Source: Deinococcus aestuarii
GTDB taxonomy: Bacteria; Deinococcota; Deinococci; Deinococcales; Deinococcaceae
Direction of reading: 5' to 3'
NCBI RefSeq assembly: GCF_018863415.1
Contig: NZ_JAHKSN010000025.1
Location: 15,278-79,277, forward strand
DNA length: 64,000 bases
Positions within the stretch are counted from its first letter, which is position 1; each line of letters starts with the position of its first letter. The position numbers and the translations under genes are program-made. Shown here one piece after another: positions 8,991-17,906 of this stretch. A model generated the notes under the pieces. That model ran no database searches and was not told where the DNA came from. It saw only the letters and a list, made by a program, of their open reading frames with translations.

Positions 8991-9671
8991 TCAGTCGCTC
9001 TGGCTGCGCGCGATCCCCAGCACGTTCAGGAGCTGCGCGAGCGCCATCGCGAAGCCCGCGACGTAGGTCAGGGCGGCGGCGGTCAGCACGGCCTTCGCGC
9101 CCTGGCTCTCGCGCCCGGCGACGATGCCGCGCCCGTTCAGGTAGGCGAGCGCCCGGCGGCTGGCGTCAAACTCGACGGGCAGGGTGACCAGGTGGAAGAG
9201 CAGCGCCCCCGCGAAGAGGATCACCCCGAGCCACAGCAGGCCGGTGAGTTGCAAGAAGACGCCCGCGAGCAGCAGCAGCGGCGCGAGGTTCATGCCCAGG
9301 CTCAGCGGCACGGCGAGGCGCCCGCGCAGCACCAGGGCGGGCATCCGCACCTTGTCCTGAACGGCGTGCCCGACCTCGTGGGCGGCGACCGCCAGGGCCG
9401 AGACGCTGGGGACGTGGTAATTGGCCTCCGAGAGGTTCACCGTCTTGCGCATGGGGTCGTAGTGATCGGTCAGGTTGCCGGGGACCACGTTGACGGGCAC
9501 GTGTGAAAGGCCGTTCTCGTCGAGCATCAGGCGGGCCACCTGCGCGCCGGTCATGTTGTGCGTGTTGCGCACGCGCCCCCACTGGCCGTAGGTCCGGCTG
9601 AGGTACCCCTGGATCAGCAGCGAGGCGACGAAAATGACGATGATCAGTAGTGTGTACGGGCCGAAGATCAT
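8991..9671 (-). CDS. Membrane zinc metallopeptidase, YugP family
   Basis: The 226-residue protein has an N-terminal membrane helix (about 4-22) and the HEVGH zinc motif at residues 98-102. It has two further hydrophobic segments (about 113-160), LPVEFDASRRAL supplying the likely third ligand near 167, and a last hydrophobic helix near 190-215. This is the Zn_peptidase_2 (YugP) pattern. Its role is unknown even in model species; membrane-protein quality control is the common guess. A GGAGGAA site stands upstream of ATG 9671, so this gene, unlike many here, uses a ribosome-binding leader. Confidence 0.88.
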   Translation of the reverse strand: MIFGPYTLLIIVIFVASLLIQGYLSRTYGQWGRVRNTHNMTGAQVARLMLDENGLSHVPVNVVPGNLTDHYDPMRKTVNLSEANYHVPSVSALAVAAHEVGHAVQDKVRMPALVLRGRLAVPLSLGMNLAPLLLLAGVFLQLTGLLWLGVILFAGALLFHLVTLPVEFDASRRALAYLNGRGIVAGRESQGAKAVLTAAALTYVAGFAMALAQLLNVLGIARSQSD

Positions 9672-9757
9672 AGCTGGTCTTCCTCCTGACCCGCATCTTA
9701 GCGTCCGCCACTCAAGTTTCGTGAGGGTGAGATCAAGGGGATTGAGCTGGGGAGGCC

Positions 9758-10039
9758 TCAGCCCGCCGTGTCCTGTCGCCGCAGGGCCAAGACGGTGAAG
9801 GTCACGGCGGTCCGCTCCTCCTCGGCCAGGTCGAGCTTGACGAAGGCGGGCTGCGCGGTGAGGTCGAGGCCGTCGCCGACGAGGTAGCCGCGCGCAATCG
9901 CCAGCGCCTTGACCGCCTGATTCACGGCGGCGGGTCCGATGGCCTGGAGTTCCACCCGGCCCTGCGAACGCAGCAGGGCCGCCACCGCCCCGGCGACCGC
10001 ATTGGGCCGGGATTTACCGGACACGCGCAGGGTTTCCAC
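9758..10039 (-). CDS. spoVS: SpoVS-like (Alba superfamily) protein
   Basis: The 93-residue product is a full-length SpoVS homologue: ETLRVSGKSRPNAVAGAVAALLR is followed by the QAIGPAAVNQAVKALAIARGYL core. In Bacillus it affects late sporulation; the fold suggests nucleic-acid binding. It starts with GTG 10039 behind a GGAGG site. Deinococcus does not sporulate, so the gene must have another job. The stop-side neighbour is the zinc protease 86 bases away. Confidence 0.92.
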   Translation of the reverse strand: METLRVSGKSRPNAVAGAVAALLRSQGRVELQAIGPAAVNQAVKALAIARGYLVGDGLDLTAQPAFVKLDLAEEERTAVTFTVLALRRQDTAG

Positions 10040-10237
10040 GGGTTGGGTTGCCTCCAGGGTCAGACTATTAATGGTTCTAAATGTACTCTCATTTTAAGGG
10101 CCCATCAATTCCCAGCCCGTCAGTTAGGGGGGTCCCCCCGTCGGGGGCATCGGCGGGTGGGGGGCTGGGCTGTTGCCGGGGACAGCAACGGGAGGTCACC
10201 CAGCGCCGTTCCAGACAGGAAGGAGCAGGATAGACCC

Positions 10238-10645
10238 ATGACCGACCCAGCGCAGCTCATGCTCTCGATTCTGGACGGGGAAGTCGTGGTGTCACAGCTT
10301 CCTCCCGGGTCTCCCCTGCCGGGCTGGGCCACCTCCGGGGACCTCTGGGCGGTGGTGGGGGCGCCGGGCGAGATCAGCGTGGTGACGGCGGCGGGGAACG
10401 TGCCGAGCCCGCCCCCCGCTGGCCTGCGCGTGGAGGCCGGTTGGGTGGCCTTGCGGCTCCACGGCCCCTTCCCCTTCCACCTCACCGGGATTCTCGCGGC
10501 GGTGCTGAACCCCTTGAGGGACGCGGGCGTGGGCATCTTCACCCTGTCCACCTTCGACACCGACTATGTGCTGGTCAAGCGAGAGCGGCTGGCCGAGGCC
10601 GTCTCGGCGCTGCGGGCGGCGGGGCACAGGGTCGGGGAGGGCTGA
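10238..10645 (+). CDS. ACT domain-containing protein
   Basis: The 135-residue protein ends in an ACT-like domain: GPFPFHLTGILAAVLNPLRDAGVGIFTLSTFDTDYVLVKRERL matches the amino-acid-sensing CASTOR/ACT_7 type. The start ATG 10238 follows an AGGAAGGAGCAGGA ribosome site. Its stop codon abuts the potD stop codon on the other strand with no base between them. An amino-acid-binding regulatory role is likely, partner unknown. Confidence 0.82.
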   Translation: MTDPAQLMLSILDGEVVVSQLPPGSPLPGWATSGDLWAVVGAPGEISVVTAAGNVPSPPPAGLRVEAGWVALRLHGPFPFHLTGILAAVLNPLRDAGVGIFTLSTFDTDYVLVKRERLAEAVSALRAAGHRVGEG

Positions 10646-11737
10646 CTACCGCGCCTTGAGTTCCGTCCAGATGCGGTCGTAGAGCCGGGTCGTGGTGCCG
10701 CGCGGCAGTTCGTTGATGAACTCCACCCGGCCCGAGGAGAAGTCCTCGGCGGTGGGGTTGAACGCCCGTTGCGACCGCAAGAAGGGGTCGAGCAGGGGCT
10801 GAGCCTTCGCGTTCGGGTTGCCGTAGTAGGTGTAGTTGCTGATCGCCGCGCTGACCTCGGGGTCGAGGACGAAATCCACGAAGCGGCGGGCGAGGGCCGG
10901 ATTGGGGCTGCTCCGCAACAGGACGAGGGTGTCGGTGCTGATCGTGGTGCCCTCGCGCGGCAGAAAGACCTTGAGGTTGGGGTCCTCGGCGGCGCCTTGC
11001 AACAGGTCACCCACGTAAATCTGGCCGAGATCGATGCTCCCCGCGAGCAGCTTGTTGCGTATCTCGGGGCCGCCGCTGAAGGACTCGAAGCCGCGTTTGG
11101 CGACGGTGCGGCGCAGGAGGTCGCGGGCGGCGCGCAGTTCCTCGACTTCGGAGCTGTTGACCGAGTAGCCCAGGGACTTGAGGGCCGCCCCGATCACCTC
11201 GCGGGGGTCGTCGAGGAGGGCGAAACGCACCGTGTCCGTGGGGCCGAAGATCAGGCTCCAGCTTTCCTGCGGGGGCGTGTAGCGTTTCGCGTTGAAGGCG
11301 AGGCCGGTCGCCGCGTACTGGTAGGGCACGGTGTACGTGTTGCCGGGGTCGAAGTTGGGGTTGAGGAACCCGGCGGCGATGTTGCCGAAGTTCCCCAGCA
11401 ACTCCTTCCGCATAGGTTGAAGCAATCCAGCCCGCACCATCGTCTGCACCACGTAGTTGCTCGGCGTGGCGAGGTCGTAGGCGGCCCCGCCCCCTTGCAG
11501 CTTGGCGAGCATGGCCTCGTTGCTCTCGAAGGTGTCGATGACCACCCGCACGCCCTCGTGCCGCTCGAAGTCCTCCACCACCTCGGGGTCGATGTAGTCC
11601 GACCACATGAAGATGCGCAGGGTACGGCCGTCGTTCCGGGCGGTCGGGGTGGAAGTGGCGCCCGTGTCCTCCGGTTCGACGCGGCGACAGGCCGTCAGAC
11701 AGAGGAGAGCAGCAATGAGGAGGAGCGCCCTCTTCAT
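10646..11737 (-). CDS. potD: Spermidine/putrescine ABC transporter, substrate-binding lipoprotein
   Basis: The 363-residue product is the periplasmic binding protein of the polyamine importer. It has a lipoprotein signal ending LLCLTAC with Cys17 as the lipidation site, then the PotD hallmark LRIFMWSDYIDPEVVEDFERH. The remaining length fits PotD/PotF. Its ATG overlaps the potC stop by 4 bases (ATGA), so it is the last gene of the operon. In Gram-negative operons potD also commonly ends the operon. Confidence 0.93.
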   Translation of the reverse strand: MKRALLLIAALLCLTACRRVEPEDTGATSTPTARNDGRTLRIFMWSDYIDPEVVEDFERHEGVRVVIDTFESNEAMLAKLQGGGAAYDLATPSNYVVQTMVRAGLLQPMRKELLGNFGNIAAGFLNPNFDPGNTYTVPYQYAATGLAFNAKRYTPPQESWSLIFGPTDTVRFALLDDPREVIGAALKSLGYSVNSSEVEELRAARDLLRRTVAKRGFESFSGGPEIRNKLLAGSIDLGQIYVGDLLQGAAEDPNLKVFLPREGTTISTDTLVLLRSSPNPALARRFVDFVLDPEVSAAISNYTYYGNPNAKAQPLLDPFLRSQRAFNPTAEDFSSGRVEFINELPRGTTTRLYDRIWTELKAR

Positions 11738-12618
11738 GCTCGCCCCCGGCGCGGCCTCAGAATCGCGTTCCCGACGAGGATGGCGACCACCGTGAACAGC
11801 ACGAGCAGGGTACTCAGCGCGTTGATGTCGGGCGTCACGCCGCGCCGCACCGACGTGTAGATCACGACGGGCAGGGTGCGGAAGCCCGAGCCGCTCGTGA
11901 AGTAGGTGACCACGAAGTCGTCCAGGCTGAGGGTGAAGGCGAGGAGGGCCCCGGCCAGTACCCCCGGCAGCGCGAGGGGCAGAATCACCCGCAGGAAGGA
12001 CTGCACGCCGTTCGCCCCCAGGTCGCGCGCCGCCTCCTCCAGCTCCGGGCCGTACCCGGCGAGGCGCGAGCGGACGGTCAGGGCGACGTAGCTGATCTGG
12101 AAGGTGACGTGCGCGAGCATCACCGTCCAGAAGCCGTTGTCGAAGGTCCAGCCGGTGAGTTCGAGGCCGCTGCGGACGAGCGCGTAGAACATCAGCAGGC
12201 TGACGCCCATCACCACGTCGGGGATCACGATGGGCAGCACGAGCAGGAAGGTGAGCCCTGTGCGGAAGCGGAAGGAGTAGCGCCACAGCCCCAGGCCGAC
12301 GAGGGTGCCCAGGACCGTGCTGATGACCGTGCTGCTCAGGGCGACGAGGAGCGTGTTCCCCAGCGCCTCCCGCACGTCCGACCGGGCGGCGAGCACCCCG
12401 TACCACCGCAGGGTAAAGCCCTCCCACGTCGCCCCGAAGCGAGAGTCGTTGAAGGAAAAGACGATCAGGACGAGGATGGGCAGGTAGAGGAAGGCGAAGA
12501 CCATCCAGGCCCAGGCGGAAAGGAGGGGGTGAGTGCGCCTGCGGGGCGTCGGGGCCGATACGCCTCCCGCCCGCTGTTCCGTGTCTTCTGCGCGTTGCAG
12601 GTCCACTCGCTGAGTCAC
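11734..12618 (-). CDS. potC: Spermidine/putrescine ABC transporter permease PotC
   Basis: The protein is 294 residues from GTG 12618, which overlaps the potB stop as GTGA. About six membrane helices are visible. The cytoplasmic EAA loop (EEAARDLGANGVQSFLRVILPLALPG) that docks on the ATPase lies about two thirds along. The first 30 residues are a polar extension longer than usual. It ends in ATGA overlap with potD. It pairs with PotB to form the channel. Confidence 0.92.
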   Translation of the reverse strand: MTQRVDLQRAEDTEQRAGGVSAPTPRRRTHPLLSAWAWMVFAFLYLPILVLIVFSFNDSRFGATWEGFTLRWYGVLAARSDVREALGNTLLVALSSTVISTVLGTLVGLGLWRYSFRFRTGLTFLLVLPIVIPDVVMGVSLLMFYALVRSGLELTGWTFDNGFWTVMLAHVTFQISYVALTVRSRLAGYGPELEEAARDLGANGVQSFLRVILPLALPGVLAGALLAFTLSLDDFVVTYFTSGSGFRTLPVVIYTSVRRGVTPDINALSTLLVLFTVVAILVGNAILRPRRGRA

Positions 12619-13442
12619 ACCAACTCCTCCAACCCCTTCTGACCCGCCGTCCGCGCGTAGAGCCACAGCCCGAGGAGCACCACGCCCATCAGCAGGAAGC
12701 TCAGCGCCGAGCCGTAGGGCCAGTCGCCCGCCTGCCCGAACTGGTTCTGGATGAGGTTGCCGATCAGGGCCGTCTTCGCCCCGCCGAGAATGTCGCTGAC
12801 GACAAAGGTGCCCAGCGCGGGGATGAAGGTCAGCAGCAGCCCCGCGACGAGGCCGGGGAGCGTCTGCGGGAACACGGCGGCGAAAAAGGCGCGTACCGGG
12901 CTTGCCCCGAGGTCCTGCGCCGCCTCCAGGAGTCGCCAGTCCACCTTCTCGGCGCTGGCGTACACGGGCAGCACGAAGAAGGGCAGGAAGGCGTAGACCA
13001 TCCCCAGAAAGGTGGCGGTGAGACTCGGCACGAGGTCGAAGGGCCGCAGAATCAGAATCCAGGCATAGACCCGGATCAGGAAGTTCGTCCAGAAGGGGAT
13101 GATCAGCAAGAGCAGCAACAGATTCTTGCGTCGCGCGTCCTGCCGGGCGATGTAGAAGGCGAGGGGGTAGCCCATCAGGACGCAGAGCAGGGTGCTTGCC
13201 CCCGCGATCCACAGGCTACGGCCCAGCACCCGCAGGTTGTCCGTCACCCACTCCTGAAAGAGGGCGTCGTACCCGAAGACGCGACCCCAATTCTCCAGCG
13301 TCCACGGCGGCCCCACCTGCGCGAGGTCCGTGCGGGTCAGCAGCGAGTACCCCAGCATGACGAGCAGCGGCACGACGAGAAAGGCGACGAGCCAGAGCGT
13401 GCCGGGCCCGAGGGTGGCGAGGAAGCGGCGGAGGGTCAGCAT
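12615..13442 (-). CDS. potB: Spermidine/putrescine ABC transporter permease PotB
   Basis: The 275-residue product has six predicted helices and an EAA loop (LEAAQDLGASPVRAFFAAVFPQTLPG). The start MLTLRRFLATLGPG (ATG 13442) is chosen because the longer upstream frame is basic and partly encoded by a dispersed repeat (13463-13488). A gap of 118 bases separates it from potA, so the permeases may have extra control relative to the ATPase. Confidence 0.92.
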   Translation of the reverse strand: MLTLRRFLATLGPGTLWLVAFLVVPLLVMLGYSLLTRTDLAQVGPPWTLENWGRVFGYDALFQEWVTDNLRVLGRSLWIAGASTLLCVLMGYPLAFYIARQDARRKNLLLLLLIIPFWTNFLIRVYAWILILRPFDLVPSLTATFLGMVYAFLPFFVLPVYASAEKVDWRLLEAAQDLGASPVRAFFAAVFPQTLPGLVAGLLLTFIPALGTFVVSDILGGAKTALIGNLIQNQFGQAGDWPYGSALSFLLMGVVLLGLWLYARTAGQKGLEELV

Positions 13443-13462
13443 GGGGGCCCTTCGGGCGCGTA

Positions 13463-13488
13463 TGGCGTGTCGCTTGTGGCTTGTGGAG
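13463..13488. repeat. Dispersed 26-base repeat, copy 1
   Basis: These 26 bases, beginning TGGCGTGTCGCTTG, recur without mismatch at 21,670-21,695 inside recQ. A degenerate copy, 19 of 25 bases, lies at 61,188-61,212. Here the repeat sits in the potA-potB intergenic gap. Confidence 0.7.
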
Positions 13489-13560
13489 CGGAGCGAGGAG
13501 GACATGTAAGGGCGCAAGGCTTTCCTTCTACAGGCCACCCGCCATGCGCCACCCGCGCCC

Positions 13561-14634
13561 TCACCCTTCCTCCAGGATCACCAGGTTCTCCGGCGGCAAG
13601 TACAGCGCGACCTCTTCCTCATAGTCGAAGTCCTCGTCCGCGCCGATGTCGGCGTTGAGCTGGAAGACGACGAGGCGCTGGCCGTTGGCCTCCAGCAGGT
13701 ACTGATTCTCGGCCCCGGTGTACACGATGTCGTCCACGCGGGCGCGTATTTCGTTGCCCTCGGTTTCATCGTCGCGCTCCATCCGCAGCTTCTCGGGGCG
13801 GATGCTGAGGGTGACCTCGCGCCCGACGGGGATACCCGCGCCGTAACGCGTCCGCAGGGGGCCGTGGGGCGTCTGGACGACGGCGCCGCCCGGTCCAGCC
13901 TCGCGCACCGTGCCGGGGATGAGGTTGCTCTGGCCCAGGAAGTTCGCCACGAAGGCGGTGCGGGGGCGCTCGTACAACTCCTCGGCGCGGCCCAGTTGCT
14001 CAATGCGGCCCCGGTTCATGACGGCGATGCGGTCGCTCATCACCAGCGCCTCCTCCTGGTCGTGGGTGACGAAGACGAAGGTGATGCCCAGCGTTTCCTG
14101 AAGGTTGGAGAGTTCGACCTGAAGTTCCTTGCGCAGCTTGAGGTCGAGGGCCGAGAGCGGCTCGTCAAGCAGAAGAACCTCCGGCTCGTTCACGATGGCG
14201 CGGGCGAGGGCCACCCGTTGCCGCTGCCCGCCGGAAAGCTGGTCGGGGCGGCGGGGGGCGAATTCAGCGATGCGGACGGTCTCCAGCGCGCGGCCCACCC
14301 GCTCGCGTACCTGGGCGGGAGGGACACGCTTTTGCCGCAGTCCGAAGGCCACGTTGTCGAACACGGTCATATGCGGGAAGAGCGCATAGCTCTGAAACAC
14401 GGTGTTGACCGGACGGCGGTGCGGCGGCACGCCCGTCATGTCCCGCCCGCCGATCAGGACGGCCCCCGCGTCGGCGTCCTCGAAGCCCGCCAGGATGCGC
14501 AACAGCGTGGTCTTGCCGCAGCCCGAGGGACCGAGCAGGCTGAAGAACTCGCCCCTTCGGATGTCGAGGTCGATGTCGTCCAGCACGCGCGTCTCGCCGC
14601 CCGACGGCCCGCGAAAGCTCTTGAACACGTCCAC
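13561..14634 (-). CDS. potA: Spermidine/putrescine ABC transporter ATPase PotA
   Basis: All ATPase motifs are present: Walker [10 protein letters not shown], signature LSGGQRQR, Walker [13 protein letters not shown] and the switch histidine in FVTHDQ. A C-terminal TOBE regulatory domain follows (IRPEKLRM onward). It energises PotB/PotC. The start is unclear: no ATG or TTG is in frame upstream, so GTG 14634 is used. That omits about 10-20 residues that read like natural N-terminal sequence (RELSADAAVSV); a non-standard start further upstream is possible. It is the first gene of the pot cluster, divergent from the AraC gene. Confidence 0.9.
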   Translation of the reverse strand: MDVFKSFRGPSGGETRVLDDIDLDIRRGEFFSLLGPSGCGKTTLLRILAGFEDADAGAVLIGGRDMTGVPPHRRPVNTVFQSYALFPHMTVFDNVAFGLRQKRVPPAQVRERVGRALETVRIAEFAPRRPDQLSGGQRQRVALARAIVNEPEVLLLDEPLSALDLKLRKELQVELSNLQETLGITFVFVTHDQEEALVMSDRIAVMNRGRIEQLGRAEELYERPRTAFVANFLGQSNLIPGTVREAGPGGAVVQTPHGPLRTRYGAGIPVGREVTLSIRPEKLRMERDDETEGNEIRARVDDIVYTGAENQYLLEANGQRLVVFQLNADIGADEDFDYEEEVALYLPPENLVILEEG

Positions 14635-14827
14635 GACGCTGACGGCGGCGTCGGCGGAAAGCTCGCGCGTGCGCTTGCCTTTGAAAACGACCCCGGTTAT
14701 GGGCGGGCCCTCTGCATAGACATACAGGGGGAATTGTAGGGGAAGGGGACGGGGGTGTGGCGTGCCGGTCTCGACGAGATCAGGGCATTTCCCCCGACTG
14801 ATCCCGCCCGTGCCATGCTGTCCCCAT

Positions 14828-15670
14828 GTGGGGTGGGCAAGTCTGAAGTCGGTTCCCGTGCGGAGCTGGCGGGCACCGGAGTGCGGCGGGCTCGACCTGC
14901 TGCACGGCACCTTCACCACCCACGCCTTCTCCCGGCACACGCACGAGACGTACAGCATCGGCCTGCTGGGGCACGGGGCGATGGCCTTCGCGTGTCGGGG
15001 CGGAATGCACACCCTGCACCCGGGAATGATCGGCGTGATCCACCCGGACGAGGTGCACACCGGGCACGCGGCGGGCGAGGACGGCTGGACCTACCGCAAC
15101 CTGCACCCGGACGCGGCGCTCCTTGAGGGCGTCCTGGCCGAACTCGGCGAGCGCCGCCCATTCCTGCCCCGGCTGCCCGTCGTGATCGACGATGCGCCCC
15201 TCGCCCACGCCCTCGTCACCGCGCACCGGGCCTTCGAGGAGCCCGCCTCCAGCCTGGCGCGGGAATCGCTGCTGCACGGCGCGCTGGGGAGCCTGATCAC
15301 CCGCCATGCCCAGCGTTCTCCGAACCCTCCCAACCCCGGGCGGGAACACACCGCGCTGGGCCGCGTCCGGGCCGTGCTGGAGGACGAGTACGCGCGCAAC
15401 GTCACCCTGGACGAACTCGCGCGGCTCGCGGGGCTGAACGCCTTCACCCTGCTGCGCGCCTTTCGCCGGGCCTACGGGCTGCCGCCGCACGCCTACCAGC
15501 TCCAGGTGCGGTTGCGGCACGCCCGTCGTCTGTTGCGGGAGGGTGAGACGCCCGCGCAGGCCGCTCTCCACACGGGTTTCGCCGACCAGAGCCACCTCGG
15601 CAGGCACTTCCGGCGCACCTTCGGCGTCACGCCCGACGGGTACCGCCGGGGGGCGTCAAGAACGTTCTAG
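14828..15670 (+). CDS. AraC family transcriptional regulator
   Basis: The protein is about 280 residues from GTG 14828; GTG 14858 is an alternative. The N-terminal half is a cupin-type sensor (FSRHTHETYSIGLLGHG, then HPDEVHTGH). The C-terminal 100 residues hold two helix-turn-helix units (VTLDELARLAGLNAFTLLRAFRRAYG and AALHTGFADQSHLGRHFRRTFGVTPDGYR), typical of AraC/XylS. It is divergent from potA and immediately upstream of the DMT exporter, which it could regulate. The ligand is not predictable. Confidence 0.9.
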   Translation: MGWASLKSVPVRSWRAPECGGLDLLHGTFTTHAFSRHTHETYSIGLLGHGAMAFACRGGMHTLHPGMIGVIHPDEVHTGHAAGEDGWTYRNLHPDAALLEGVLAELGERRPFLPRLPVVIDDAPLAHALVTAHRAFEEPASSLARESLLHGALGSLITRHAQRSPNPPNPGREHTALGRVRAVLEDEYARNVTLDELARLAGLNAFTLLRAFRRAYGLPPHAYQLQVRLRHARRLLREGETPAQAALHTGFADQSHLGRHFRRTFGVTPDGYRRGASRTF

Positions 15671-15703
15671 ACCCGGCAGGAGGCGCCGACCTAGCGTTTC
15701 CCC

Positions 15704-16603
15704 GTGCTGCGCTCCACCCCCTTTGCGGTGAATCCGCCCGTCCTCGCCCGGCTGCAACTCACCTTCGCCATGCTGCTCGCGGGCAGTTCCGTCGTCTTCA
15801 GCAAGGTGGTGGCGGCGGCCCTGCCCGCCTTCCTCGCCAACGCCCTGATCCTGCTGCTCGCCTCGGCGGTGCTGCTCGGGCTGACGTGGCGGCTGGAGGG
15901 CGGGCTGCGGGTGCCGCGTGAAGCCTGGCGTCCGCTCGCGCTGCAAGCCCTGTGCGGCGTCGTGCTGTTCCGGGTGTTCCTGTTCTACGGCCTGCCCCTC
16001 ACCTCCGCCGCCTCGGCGGGCATCCTGACGAGCGCCACGCCCGCCGTGACCGCGCTGCTCGCGTGGCTCGTGCTGCGTGAGCGGCTGGGTCCGCGTGGGG
16101 TGCTCGGCGTGCTCCTCACCGTCCTGGGCGTCCTCGTGCTGACGGTGCCGGGCGCGTCGGGCGGTGTGGGCAGCCGTCCGGTGCTCGGGAACCTGCTCGT
16201 CCTCGGCGCGGTGGTGGGGGAAGCCCTCTGGAACGTCCTGAGCAGGCTCTCGGTGGCCCGGCTGAGCCCGCTCACGGCGACCACCCTCGTCACCCTGCTC
16301 GCCCTGGGGATGTTCCTTCCCCTGGCCGTTCCGCAGGCGGTGGCGTTCGACTTCTCCACCCTGAGCCTCACGGAAGTGTCGGCCCTCGTGTACTACGCCC
16401 TGGGTGCGACCGTCCTGGCGTACCTGCTGTGGTTCGCGGGCGTGCGGCGGGTGGGGGCGGGCACGGCGGCGGTCTTCACCGGCTGGCTGCCCGTGAGTGC
16501 CGTGGCCTGCTCGGCCCTGATTTTGAATGAACCGCTGACCGCCTGGCACGGGCTGGGGCTGGGCTGCGTCCTCTGCGCCACCCTGGTCTTCGCGCGCAGG
16601 TGA
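15704..16603 (+). CDS. EamA/DMT family transporter
   Basis: The 299-residue protein has ten hydrophobic segments in two EamA repeats and no signal peptide. Such proteins usually export amino acids or metabolites. GTG 15704 is supported by TAGCGT (15692-15697) exactly 6 bases upstream, a leaderless arrangement. It follows the AraC regulator by 33 bases on the same strand; AraC sensor plus DMT exporter is a frequent pairing for metabolite overflow control. The substrate is not evident. Confidence 0.9.
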   Translation: MLRSTPFAVNPPVLARLQLTFAMLLAGSSVVFSKVVAAALPAFLANALILLLASAVLLGLTWRLEGGLRVPREAWRPLALQALCGVVLFRVFLFYGLPLTSAASAGILTSATPAVTALLAWLVLRERLGPRGVLGVLLTVLGVLVLTVPGASGGVGSRPVLGNLLVLGAVVGEALWNVLSRLSVARLSPLTATTLVTLLALGMFLPLAVPQAVAFDFSTLSLTEVSALVYYALGATVLAYLLWFAGVRRVGAGTAAVFTGWLPVSAVACSALILNEPLTAWHGLGLGCVLCATLVFARR

Positions 16604-16618
16604 GGGAGGGAGTCAAGG

Positions 16619-17323
16619 ATGCTGGAGATTGAGGTCACTGACCGCTGGCACACCACCTTTCCCGGGGCGCACGTCGGCGTCCTGCTGATCGGCGGGGTGG
16701 ACAATTCCGCCCCCGCGCCTGCCCTCGACCGGCGCAAGAGGGAGGTCGAGGCGCGGCTGCGTGAACAGTTCGGGGGCCTCTCGCGGGCGGAATTGCTGGA
16801 GTTGGAGGTTTTGAAAGCCTACCGGGACTACTACCGGAAGTTCGACCAGACCTACCACGTCCAGCTTCAACTGGAGTCGGTGGTCCACAGGGGGAAGGCG
16901 CTGCCCACCGTCAGCCCCCTCGTGGACGCGAGCTTCGTCGCCGAGCTGGAAACGCTCGTCCTGACCGCCAGCCACGACGCGGACCGGCTGGAGGCGCCCG
17001 TGACCATCGACGCCACGCGGGGCGGCAAGGCGTTCACCCAGATGAGCGGGAAGGTCCGGTCCCTCAAACCGGGGGACATGATGATGGGCGACGGCAGGGG
17101 GGTGGTCTGCACCATCCTCTCCGGGCAGGACGCGCGGACGCCCGTTTCCCCGGGGACCCGCCGCGCCCTGTACGTGACCTACGCTCCGGCAGGCGTTCCC
17201 GAAGCAACGATTTGGCGGCAACTCGACGCCATCCGCGAGAACGTCCTGCTCTTCGCGCCGCACGCCGGGGTGGAGCTGGTCGATGTCTACGCCTCACCCC
17301 GGCCAGGCCCCGCGCTCCAGTAG
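16619..17323 (+). CDS. B3/B4 tRNA-binding domain protein
   Basis: The 234-residue product matches the free-standing B3/B4 domain of the phenylalanyl-tRNA synthetase beta subunit: YYRKFDQTYHVQLQLESVVHRGKALPTVSPLVDA is the recognisable block. Free-standing versions are thought to edit or bind mischarged tRNA. It starts 15 bases after the DMT gene. Its last 30 bases overlap, on the opposite strand, the end of the broken exonuclease gene. Confidence 0.82.
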   Translation: MLEIEVTDRWHTTFPGAHVGVLLIGGVDNSAPAPALDRRKREVEARLREQFGGLSRAELLELEVLKAYRDYYRKFDQTYHVQLQLESVVHRGKALPTVSPLVDASFVAELETLVLTASHDADRLEAPVTIDATRGGKAFTQMSGKVRSLKPGDMMMGDGRGVVCTILSGQDARTPVSPGTRRALYVTYAPAGVPEATIWRQLDAIRENVLLFAPHAGVELVDVYASPRPGPALQ

Positions 17324-17854
17324 GCCCAGGACGAGCGCGCCGATATTCCAGGCGTCATCTTCTCCCTGGTGGTGGCGGCCTTCGAGGGGCAGGTCCGCGT
17401 ATTCGAGGGCCTCGGCCATTCCGAGCCGTTTGGGAAGGCCGTTCGTGCGGGAGAACTCGGTCTTCACGTTGGTATGGCGGGCGCTGAAGGGGTACGGGAC
17501 GCCCGAGGCGCGGCACTGGCGCTCGAACTGCTTGCGGTCGTAGTCGCCCCAACTGGTCCAGGGACGCGAGCCCGCCTAGTGTTCCCCTTCGAGGACGCGG
17601 CAGGCTTCGGCGAAAGAGAGCCCGTCCCGCACATCCTCGGGGGTCCATCCGGTGAGCCGTGTGCAGAACTCGCTGACCTCCGAACGTTCGGGCCGGACGA
17701 GGAGGCGGTGGCGCCCGACCCGCTGCCGGGTCACCGTGTCCACGACGCACAGCCCGACCTCGATGATCTCGTTCACCTGACCGGGCGGCGGCGCACCCTC
17801 CCAGCAGGTCGCCTCCACGTCGATGACGTTCAGGTAGCGGCCAAAATTTTCCAC
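17294..17854 (-). pseudogene. DEDDh 3'-5' exonuclease interrupted by one in-frame amber codon
   Basis: Reading on the minus strand from ATG 17854, the frame begins NVIDVEATCWEG (exo I, Asp and Glu). It stops at TAG (17578-17576, codon 93), then continues in the same frame with no further stop to TGA (17296-17294). The second part holds SWGDYDRKQFERQC (exo II Asp) and HHQGEDDAWNIG (exo III His and Asp). The joined 186-codon product would be a complete DnaQ/ERI-1-like RNase or DNase; neither half has the full catalytic set. No frameshift is needed. It is either a recent nonsense mutation, a sequencing error, or amber readthrough. The last 30 bases overlap the convergent B3/B4 gene. Confidence 0.85.
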
Positions 17855-17906
17855 GGAGGCAAGCTACCGTCCGGGCTTCCCCGCGACATCCGTCAAACAG
17901 CCGACC

